From positions 30,966-52,306 of the forward strand of contig DCJC01000040.1 of NCBI GenBank assembly GCA_002317355.1: DNA of 21,341 nt, in the 5' to 3' direction. Position 1 is the first letter of the stretch; each line of letters opens with the position of its first letter. Of the stretch, positions 15,305-21,341 are shown piece by piece. The notes under the pieces are model-generated. The model worked only from the letters and a program-made list of their open reading frames with translations, was not told where the DNA came from and ran no database searches. Position numbers and translations under genes: made by a program. This DNA is from Prevotellaceae bacterium UBA1710 (GTDB taxonomy: Bacteria > Bacteroidota > Bacteroidia > Bacteroidales > Bacteroidaceae).

Positions 15305-18097
15305 CTACCACCACACCTGCTTGCCATTCTCGTAGGTAAAGATTCGCTCTTCCTTACCTTTAGTTCTATCTCGGAGTAGATACAAACCATCGCTTGGCAT
15401 ATTCTTTAATACAAGTTTAGTGTCTTTAGCTCGTATCCATGCCAACGTTTTCCACTTACCATCTATATAGATAAGTAACTGATATTTATCACCAATTTCC
15501 ACGCAATTGCCATCATTTCTAGGCATATATCTAATCTTTGCAACATCAGAAGGTTGAGGCAACTCAAGTCCTACCCAATGCCCATCAGGACTTACACCTT
15601 CAAAACCAGTTAGAACATCGCCGTCAAATACAGTTTCTTTTGTATGCTTATCAATACCATCTGTACCAATTATTTTCCCCTTCAATTTTTGCCCCTTAGA
15701 ATTAAAGAACTCTATTTCATTGACATTGCAATAAGACCCTTGATAACCGATATAGCGCAAATACTTAAATGTCTGTCCCGTCGGTTTCAATTTTTGTTCC
15801 AACCAACAACCTTCCGTAGCTCCTTCATGAGTAAAAAGAGTTGTTTCATCCGAGAATTCCTTTTTGTTGCTTCCTTGAAAACGCCCTAACCCCATTCGGT
15901 TGTTAAAAGTATCAAACTTCGCAAAGAATGGATATTTACGATACAAAGTCATTGTTTGTTTTTTGTTTTTATTACAAACAACTTCCCTAATAGTTCCATC
16001 TGCTTTTAGGACAAAAGGATTACCAATTGGAACAATCTTACCATTCTCCCATACCCCAATAGCATATAGGATATTACGCCCCATTGACTTAAAAGTAGCA
16101 GTCCCCCATGATATTTTACCATAGTGAACAGGAATCCAATTTGCCCTATCACTGACACAAATATATGCAACATTATGATGACAATACTCTTTAGGAATTT
16201 CACGTTTCACATCAGTTGTTTCGTAATACTCATCTGTTACATCAGTAAAAATTGGTGTTTTAAATAAGTTAGGCACACTTTTCTCACCACTCAAGTCATC
16301 AACAATCTCACGATTAATTTCAAATCGCCGTCTGAATATTTTGGGTTTCAGATAACTATGAGTATATTGAGCGGTATCACCAGGAGCAAATCCCATATAA
16401 AATGGTGTAGCTTTCCCATTAGGCAAAACCAGCACACTCCACACATGATCATTAGGGCGATTCCCCCAATGTGGAACAAAATCAACAGTCGTAGGTATTC
16501 CTAAGTATCTGGAAAGAGCTACAGTATATGATGCTTCATCCTGACATTTGCCAGTACGATATTTACATATTGATGCTAATGTTGGAGTTATGCCACCTCT
16601 ATTTGGTATAAATTCAAATTGCTTCATAACATCTGTGACCCTCAATCCTTCAGAAATTACACTACCAATTTTATAGAAGGATTTTGCATTGGGATTTACG
16701 CCTTTCTTTATAATTCTCCATTTTTGTCTTGGCTTCCCCGAATAGAAATTCTGCACGAGAATTTCATGACCATAAGTTGGATCAACAGCAGATTCCCAGA
16801 ACAAGCCTGTCAACTTGTTCATAATCTTACACATTCCATTTCCAATAGGGATAATCACCCATTTTTGATGACTATCGCCATTATTACTATCTACAGTCTT
16901 ATATTTACCAACAGATTGTAATGTATCAAGACTAACCCAACGATCCTCCAAACAGAAATCAACAGAATCCATAGGACAAATTTTCCATATTGGATAGCCA
17001 AGATATTCAAATCGCATATTTAGATTTCTGTCTGTTGCAGAATACTTATGCAATTCGATAGACCAACCGATATTTAATTGTAATGTATCAAGAGAAACAT
17101 AGTTGTTAGTCCCTACATTCTGTATCTGACAATACGATGTAGAGTAATCCTCACATTCTGCATCATTGTATGGCTCGTATGCAGCTAACTCAATATAGTC
17201 GAGATAGTACGGTTTGTTATCATATTTTACGGCAATTTTATTCTCACCTTTTTTCAAATTCAACACCATTCCGAAACGAGATCTTCTGAATGAATAAATG
17301 TTGTTAGTCGGTTCAAAATCATACGAGCCTATAAATTTCCCATTCACCTCTATCTTCGCCTTTACATCTTTGTATATCGTACTATATCTAAATCTCACAA
17401 GTTTCTGTACATCAATTCCTGAATAGATGCTGTATGTAACAGACGCATCTTTCTCTGAAATATGTACCGCCTTACCTTTTGAAGTACTTGTGGATTCTAT
17501 AGCCTTAGCAACAGTTAATTTCTCTTGAAAGGCAGGGAATTGTACACCCTGCTGACTATAGACAATATTTGCATTCAGATATGGGAATTCATCCTCGATT
17601 GTCTTGTGCCAGTCACTTGGTGCTTCATCAAATAGGCGATATGGTAATACATAGTTGAAGAACAAAGACTCATCATAATCCTTATTCCAATTAACTTTTT
17701 CCCAAATATCACAAGCATCATCAATAGCTTTAATAAGATAATCTGATTTCATAGTCAGAACATCAGATTTCTTTTTAACTTCCTTATTACCAATGTCATC
17801 AATTTTGCTTTTGAATACACTATCACGCAACTCTACCGGATTTTTTGCCATTGCAACATACGCTTCATCAAATTCTTTTACCCCATCATCGTAATAAGAC
17901 AGATGATAAGGCATATTCTCAATCAAGAATTTAGCAGCCTCATATTTCAAAGGGTTTGAATCATCCTTGAAGTGGTCGAGTACTTTCTCTAACTCCGAGC
18001 GATTGGATTCTGCCAATTCAAGACTATGATCTAAATTATGGTTACATGAGGCAAGCAAGATTGCTGCTGCACAAATTAGAGATATAATCTTCCTCAT
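15305..18097 (-). CDS. Large lipoprotein with lectin-like, transglutaminase-like and discoidin-like domains
   Basis: The protein has 930 residues with a lipoprotein signal (LLASC, C18 lipidated). A helical N-terminal region (20-190) is followed by a beta-rich, CBM-like stretch (about 200-320, with KKGENKIAVKYDN). A ricin-type beta-trefoil-like region then has QKW motifs at W413 and W460, 47 residues apart. A transglutaminase/cysteine-protease-like core follows: GKCQDEASY with C518, and NDHVWSVL with H551. The last 150 residues (about 770-890, IGYQGSYCNVNEIEFF) look like a discoidin/F5-8-type domain. It is probably anchored in the outer membrane, where it could bind glycan and cleave or cross-link a peptide. 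The exact activity is not evident. It sits in the middle of the NVEALA operon, after the thioredoxin-like gene. Confidence 0.82.
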   Translation of the reverse strand: MRKIISLICAAAILLASCNHNLDHSLELAESNRSELEKVLDHFKDDSNPLKYEAAKFLIENMPYHLSYYDDGVKEFDEAYVAMAKNPVELRDSVFKSKIDDIGNKEVKKKSDVLTMKSDYLIKAIDDACDIWEKVNWNKDYDESLFFNYVLPYRLFDEAPSDWHKTIEDEFPYLNANIVYSQQGVQFPAFQEKLTVAKAIESTSTSKGKAVHISEKDASVTYSIYSGIDVQKLVRFRYSTIYKDVKAKIEVNGKFIGSYDFEPTNNIYSFRRSRFGMVLNLKKGENKIAVKYDNKPYYLDYIELAAYEPYNDAECEDYSTSYCQIQNVGTNNYVSLDTLQLNIGWSIELHKYSATDRNLNMRFEYLGYPIWKICPMDSVDFCLEDRWVSLDTLQSVGKYKTVDSNNGDSHQKWVIIPIGNGMCKIMNKLTGLFWESAVDPTYGHEILVQNFYSGKPRQKWRIIKKGVNPNAKSFYKIGSVISEGLRVTDVMKQFEFIPNRGGITPTLASICKYRTGKCQDEASYTVALSRYLGIPTTVDFVPHWGNRPNDHVWSVLVLPNGKATPFYMGFAPGDTAQYTHSYLKPKIFRRRFEINREIVDDLSGEKSVPNLFKTPIFTDVTDEYYETTDVKREIPKEYCHHNVAYICVSDRANWIPVHYGKISWGTATFKSMGRNILYAIGVWENGKIVPIGNPFVLKADGTIREVVCNKNKKQTMTLYRKYPFFAKFDTFNNRMGLGRFQGSNKKEFSDETTLFTHEGATEGCWLEQKLKPTGQTFKYLRYIGYQGSYCNVNEIEFFNSKGQKLKGKIIGTDGIDKHTKETVFDGDVLTGFEGVSPDGHWVGLELPQPSDVAKIRYMPRNDGNCVEIGDKYQLLIYIDGKWKTLAWIRAKDTKLVLKNMPSDGLYLLRDRTKGKEERIFTYENGKQVWW

Positions 18098-18101
18098 TTA
18101 T

Positions 18102-18308
18102 TTACGACTTTGCCAACTTTTTCTCCAATATAGCCAATAACATTTCCTCTACCTTCGGATTAAACTTCGGATTATCAACAAGTATAACATCATTGTTCTC
18201 ATCAAGAAGAAAAACATGGAATATTTGTTCTGATGGAATATGCGGATTTTTCTTTGCTAAAAACACCGCATGTTCAACATATATTTTTAAAGCAAAAAAC
18301 TTATTAAA
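18102..18308 (-). pseudogene. Orphan C-terminal tail of a second thioredoxin-like lipoprotein
   Basis: Directly after the TAG of the upstream gene (18311-18309), the same frame stays open for 68 codons to a TAA at 18104-18102. The translation includes KIYVEHAVFLAKKNPHIP and HVFLLDENNDVILVDNPKFN, ending LAILEKKLAKS. It aligns closely with the end of the upstream protein, which reads YSIYLDTCHAFEKINDIP, HTFIIDNKDSVVLVGNPLNN and FDYLEKR. There is no start codon or N-terminal half, so it is a remnant of a paralogue, probably left by duplication or recombination. It could also be reached by stop-codon readthrough. It fills most of the 211-base gap before the transglutaminase-like gene. Confidence 0.82.
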
Positions 18309-18857
18309 CTATCTTTTTTCTAAATAATCAAACAATAGCGATCTAATTTTTTTATTATTAAGCGGGTTTCCAACGAGCACTACACTGTCTTTATTATCAA
18401 TAATAAAAGTATGTAACATTGAATTGTTGGGGATATCGTTTATTTTCTCAAAAGCATGACAGGTGTCAAGATATATAGAATAATCAAAGTTGCACCCCGA
18501 TAACACCTTTTTTACATGCGGTAAATCTTTTTTTGATGGCGACATTATAAAAATAGTTTCACGATATTTTTTATAATTTCTAAGAGAATCTAATAACGGT
18601 TCCCAGATATATAGATTGTTTAGAGTACACGTTGAACATGCTGCACTATCTGTAAACACAACCATGCTATACTTTCCACTCTCATGAACAGAACGATGAC
18701 CAAGTCCCCCAAAGTACAACATTTTGTCTTTGGGAACAAGAACAATCGATGACATAAATTGTTTTACATCATCTTCTATTTGTTTGTCTTTTTTGCAATT
18801 GCAAGAAAAAAAAACGAACAAACATACTATTATCAAAAAAGACCATCTGGTTTTCAT
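18309..18857 (-). CDS. Thioredoxin-like (TlpA-type) CXXC lipoprotein
   Basis: The protein has 182 residues. The signal ends FVFFSC with C19 as the probable lipidated residue. A thioredoxin-like motif occurs in FTDSAACSTCTLNN, with C74 and C77 forming CXXC, followed by IFIMSPSK and a late strand HTFIIDNKDSVVLVG, the order expected in TlpA/alkyl hydroperoxide-like folds. The motif is CSTC rather than the CxPC usual in TlpA, so its redox potential may differ. It would exchange disulfides in the periplasm or at the cell surface. It follows the beta-propeller gene by 13 bases and is followed by the tail of a paralogue in the same frame. Confidence 0.82.
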   Translation of the reverse strand: MKTRWSFLIIVCLFVFFSCNCKKDKQIEDDVKQFMSSIVLVPKDKMLYFGGLGHRSVHESGKYSMVVFTDSAACSTCTLNNLYIWEPLLDSLRNYKKYRETIFIMSPSKKDLPHVKKVLSGCNFDYSIYLDTCHAFEKINDIPNNSMLHTFIIDNKDSVVLVGNPLNNKKIRSLLFDYLEKR

Positions 18858-18870
18858 TGTTTGACATCTA

Positions 18871-19965
18871 TTATTTTGTAAGTTCTACAATTTCCAAAAC
18901 GGGGTTTGATGTATCAGACACTTCCGGAAACTTTTCTCTTAATTCAGGCAATGCTATAATCGAAGAGGCATAAACAACATTAATCATTTTGTCATTATAG
19001 CAAGACATTGACTGTCCCAGAATAACAACATCCTCAATTAAATTCTCTTGTGCCTTGACTTGATAGCACTTGTCATTAACTTTATCATAAAAACATAATA
19101 TAGATTTGTCGAAATCTGTAGTGTGGAACCATAACCATCTGTGAGATTCCTTATAATTGTTTTTTGTATATATATGTTTTTTGTCCTTTGATACATCTAT
19201 GATTCTTTGCTGTTTGAGCTCTGACGGAATAGATATTTCAAAATTAGCATGCATTTGAATTGAAACGTCCTCGCCTGTAATCATGTAGAAATTATTCTTA
19301 TCCTCGCCTCCCATCAATCCTATTGTTTTATTATCAATATGGTATAGGTATTGAGGATAAATGCCACCATACTGAAATTTTTGGTCGATATCAACTAGTT
19401 GTTTTATAAACTTACCATCTGAATCTGTTAACCATAGACCTCGTCTGGATTCTCCATTTTTATCTGGTGTGTACATAAGATAATTACCGTTATCCATTAT
19501 AGCAAAATCTCTAATGATATCCTCGATGTCAAATTTTCTTTTAAGATTTCCCTCTTTTGAATATACCAACATTCTCTTGCGCCCCTCGTCATAGATATGA
19601 ACATCACCATTGTCAGATGAAACATCAAAAATACTAAGCTTGATGTATTCATCTCCAGCACGGCCTTGTTTATTCAATGTAGTTAAATATTTCCCGTTTG
19701 TATCAAACTGATGGATTTTGCCTTCATTTCGATTACACAAATATACAACATTTTCAAATTGACATACTTTATCAATTTGACCAACAGGAACCATGTTTTC
19801 CAGGTTTACATAAGAGACCTTACTGAAAATCTGTGATGTATAAAATTTGGTACTATCTTCTTTTTCAAAATCGATATATACTTGTTTAACCAAAGATTTG
19901 TTTGTGGTTTGTGTACACGCCATTGTAGATGCAACAAACAAGAAAAAAAATAATTTCTTTATCAT
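18871..19965 (-). CDS. Six-bladed beta-propeller lipoprotein
   Basis: The protein has 364 residues with a lipoprotein signal (VASTMAC, C17). The rest is built from repeated four-strand blades, for example GKIHQFDTNGKYLTTL, GDVHIYDEGRKRMLVYSKEG and FAIMDNGNYLMY. This fits the Bacteroidales six-bladed propeller lipoproteins that are often encoded near NVEALA peptides; the propeller is probably a binding platform on the cell surface. I cannot see a ligand. It follows the NVEALA gene by 113 bases and precedes the thioredoxin-like gene by 13 bases. Confidence 0.85.
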   Translation of the reverse strand: MIKKLFFFLFVASTMACTQTTNKSLVKQVYIDFEKEDSTKFYTSQIFSKVSYVNLENMVPVGQIDKVCQFENVVYLCNRNEGKIHQFDTNGKYLTTLNKQGRAGDEYIKLSIFDVSSDNGDVHIYDEGRKRMLVYSKEGNLKRKFDIEDIIRDFAIMDNGNYLMYTPDKNGESRRGLWLTDSDGKFIKQLVDIDQKFQYGGIYPQYLYHIDNKTIGLMGGEDKNNFYMITGEDVSIQMHANFEISIPSELKQQRIIDVSKDKKHIYTKNNYKESHRWLWFHTTDFDKSILCFYDKVNDKCYQVKAQENLIEDVVILGQSMSCYNDKMINVVYASSIIALPELREKFPEVSDTSNPVLEIVELTK

Positions 19966-20048
19966 ATTAATTGATATTATAATACTCTATAATTAAAAGT
20001 GGGAAGAAAAAAGGGCAAAGAAAAAGTAGAACATTTTTCAATACCCTT

Positions 20049-20067
20049 AAAAGGTACAACACCTTTT
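20049..20067 (-). terminator. Small stem-loop between NVEALA and propeller genes
   Basis: AAAAGGT (20049-20055) and ACCTTTT (20061-20067) form a 7-bp stem with a 5-base loop, 12 bases after the NVEALA stop. There is no T-run outside the stem. It may partly terminate or stabilise the mRNA so that the first gene is expressed more than the rest. The remainder of 19966-20078 shows no gene. Confidence 0.4.
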
Positions 20068-20078
20068 ATTTGTGACTA

Positions 20079-20468
20079 TTATCTAGAACTTCTAATAACA
20101 TATTGTTTGCATTTGGGGTCTTCTCCACTGAAATTGCATGCGTTCTCATCAACTGAGTTTATACAGCACTTCATTGTACTATAATTTGTAGACAAGCTAG
20201 CCCACCAGCTAGGTGCAGAGGTTAATGTAGCAGTAGCACTACCCCCACTTACATACCAGACGGTGTCCAGTACAAAATTAGAGTGCCAGTCTCCGGATTT
20301 TAAAGTATTATTTGTACTACCATCAGGATCACTCAGAGCCTCAACATTCTCTGCGAGAAGCAAATCTGCCTGTGATTGGTTTGCGGCATTATATGCCTTG
20401 AAACCACCCATACCTGCGGCTACTACACATACGGCAGCAACTGCAGTCTTCATGAAATTTTTCATCAT
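20079..20468 (-). CDS. NVEALA-type small secreted Cys-rich peptide
   Basis: The protein has 129 residues. An N-terminal hydrophobic segment (about 8-22: TAVAAVCVVAAGMGG) is followed by LLLAENVEALS, the NVEALA family motif (N41 to L45, here with S46 in place of the final A). The rest is polar and probably mature, with four Cys in the last 30 residues (C101, C102, C111, C120) that could form two disulfides. Either of two adjacent ATG codons could start it; 20468 is used here. It is the first gene of block 1, and the genes after it supply thiol-redox proteins and a signal peptidase. It is probably the exported product of the operon, but its activity is unknown. The assignment to the family rests on the motif and gene neighbours. 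Confidence 0.85.
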   Translation of the reverse strand: MMKNFMKTAVAAVCVVAAGMGGFKAYNAANQSQADLLLAENVEALSDPDGSTNNTLKSGDWHSNFVLDTVWYVSGGSATATLTSAPSWWASLSTNYSTMKCCINSVDENACNFSGEDPKCKQYVIRSSR

Positions 20469-20735
20469 TCTTTTTGTTTGACTTTTTTAGTTTTACACGC
20501 CTACTCTTTGTACAGATTTTCGGCTTCTTCTGTTCGCTCGTCATTGTCGTAAGTAATCACATTGGTAATCTTTAATACGATAGTGACTCTTAATCAATCG
20601 TCATTGATAATCGCGAAGGTTTATGTTATTGATCAATTACTTCTATCTCCACATATCATCTACACCTTAACATGGTTCTCTGTTTGTACACAATTTTACA
20701 TTATGCTTCGGCGAAATCATTGTTTAGGTTTTAAT

Positions 20736-20881
20736 ATGCCAATCTTAAATTGGCGTACCGTCTTCGATTTGTATAGTGCAAACTTAGTTTTGCACGAAAG
20801 CAAAAGTGCAGGTCAGCCTTTAAAAGGCTAGCGCACAATTGAAGATTTTTCTGTATGCAAAACTAGTAAATTGTTTGCATA
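20736..20881 (-). other. Cluster of four short hairpins upstream of the NVEALA gene
   Basis: Four stems occur within 146 bases: GCCAAT/ATTGGC (20738-20754), GTGCAAA/TTTGCAC (20776-20795), AGCCTT/AAGGCT (20815-20829) and TATGCAAA/TTTGCATA (20854-20881). The whole 20482-21341 stretch (860 bases) contains no convincing large gene. The cluster could be part of a long NVEALA leader (about 380 bases if transcription starts near 20850), operator sites, or repeat debris. Confidence 0.5.
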
Positions 20882-20887
20882 AAACAA
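20858..20887 (-). promoter_or_regulatory. Candidate promoter for the NVEALA operon
   Basis: On the minus strand, TTG (20887-20885), a 19-base spacer and TAGTTTTG (20865-20858) match the Bacteroidetes consensus. It overlaps the fourth hairpin. Other -7-like boxes exist nearby, for example TACTTTTG at 20896-20889, but lack a -33 match. Confidence 0.45.
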
Positions 20888-20913
20888 GCAAAAGTATCAT
20901 TATTTAACTTTTA

Positions 20914-20922
20914 CCCCCCCCC
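20914..20922. repeat. Nine-C homopolymer tract
   Basis: A run of nine C on the plus strand (nine G on the minus strand) lies 27 bases upstream of the -33 box of the candidate NVEALA promoter. It also falls at the -33 position of a second -7-like box (20896-20889). Runs of this length are prone to slippage. Confidence 0.85.
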
Positions 20923-21128
20923 TAAATTAACAGTATTTAACCTCATACGATTGCATCGTAACTATTCAGCGATTATTTTATCCGTTGCTAATACCTGTTT
21001 CTGAAACGCATTCAATCACAATCCCGTATAGGGGTACGAGCGTTCTATTCCGTTTAAATCTATAAGTTCATATTTTACATAACAAACTAAATATCAACAA
21101 GATAAAGCAAAAATAATATGATAAAATG

Positions 21129-21159
21129 TTGGTAATGTCATGATTTTTTTGTAACTTTG
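21129..21159 (+). promoter_or_regulatory. Plus-strand Bacteroidetes promoter near the right edge
   Basis: TTG (21129-21131), a 20-base spacer and TAACTTTG (21152-21159) match both boxes. It is the only clear rightward promoter in the window, so a divergent unit probably begins beyond the right edge or with the short frame just after it. Confidence 0.55.
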
Positions 21160-21164
21160 CACTT

Positions 21165-21236
21165 GTGAAAGAAAAGGTTACGGAAATATCAGATGTGCTA
21201 CTGACGTTAGACTTAGATTTCCGAGTGCGAAATTAA
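21165..21236 (+). CDS. Possible 23-residue peptide just after the plus-strand promoter
   Basis: A GTG five bases beyond the -7 box opens a 23-codon frame (beginning VKEKVTEISDVLL, rich in charged residues) that ends in TAA. A 7-bp inverted repeat, CGGAAAT (21181-21187) with ATTTCCG (21217-21223), lies inside it. Transcription and translation would start almost together. There is no ribosome site, and the frame may be chance. Confidence 0.2.
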   Translation: MKEKVTEISDVLLTLDLDFRVRN

Positions 21237-21341
21237 TAAAAATTTTGCAATTTCAATCATAAATGCCATAAAAACTTACTTTCTGCCTTATATCTATGTC
21301 TGCCGAAGGCTCGATTTCCCTTCGATCATCCTTCGTTATGC

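Noticed and set aside
20562..20831. 89-codon plus-strand frame upstream of the NVEALA gene
   Set aside because: It runs through three hairpins, has no motif or upstream promoter and looks like chance in AT-rich DNA.

Overview
The window looks like a Bacteroidales chromosome, probably Prevotellaceae. Supporting signs are Bacteroidetes-type promoters (TTG-N19-21-TAnnTTTG), lipoproteins with an early lipobox Cys, an NVEALA-type secreted peptide with a six-bladed beta-propeller lipoprotein, and AT-rich ribosome sites. Every convincing gene lies on the minus strand, so the blocks below are listed from right to left, in transcription order.

Block 1 (20468 to 11891) is the least ordinary part. It encodes an NVEALA-type, Cys-rich secreted peptide; a beta-propeller lipoprotein; a thioredoxin-like CXXC lipoprotein followed by the orphan tail of a paralogue; a large lectin/transglutaminase-like/discoidin-like lipoprotein; a MauE/DoxX-type membrane protein with a CGC motif; a type I signal peptidase that overlaps it; and a Wzy_C (O-antigen ligase-like) membrane protein with TPRs. 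I read it as a possible dedicated system for exporting, oxidising and modifying the small peptide. That reading is inference from gene content. The 860-base region upstream holds several small hairpins, a nine-C tract and candidate promoters on both strands.

Block 2 (11775 to 2701) is a complete tripartite RND efflux operon: TolC-like channel, periplasmic adaptor, and two different RND permeases whose genes overlap by four bases. This suggests a heteromeric pump.

Block 3 (2700 to 1) starts with a 767-base gap that has a good minus-strand promoter and strong hairpins (a possible small RNA). A sugar-nucleotidyltransferase-like gene and an ATP-grasp-like gene follow, then a palindromic stretch at the left edge.

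A family of palindromic repeats runs through blocks 1 to 3. Five copies share a 7-bp stem with a 5-nt loop followed by GAGTATGT(G/A)TCAGG, and the stem shows compensatory changes. One copy is inserted in frame in a permease, two supply C-terminal residues of proteins, one overlaps a stop codon, and one lies between genes. A second palindromic type is inserted in frame in the nucleotidyltransferase. Degenerate 7-bp tandem arrays sit at three gene ends. These repeats appear to be actively reshaping coding sequence here.
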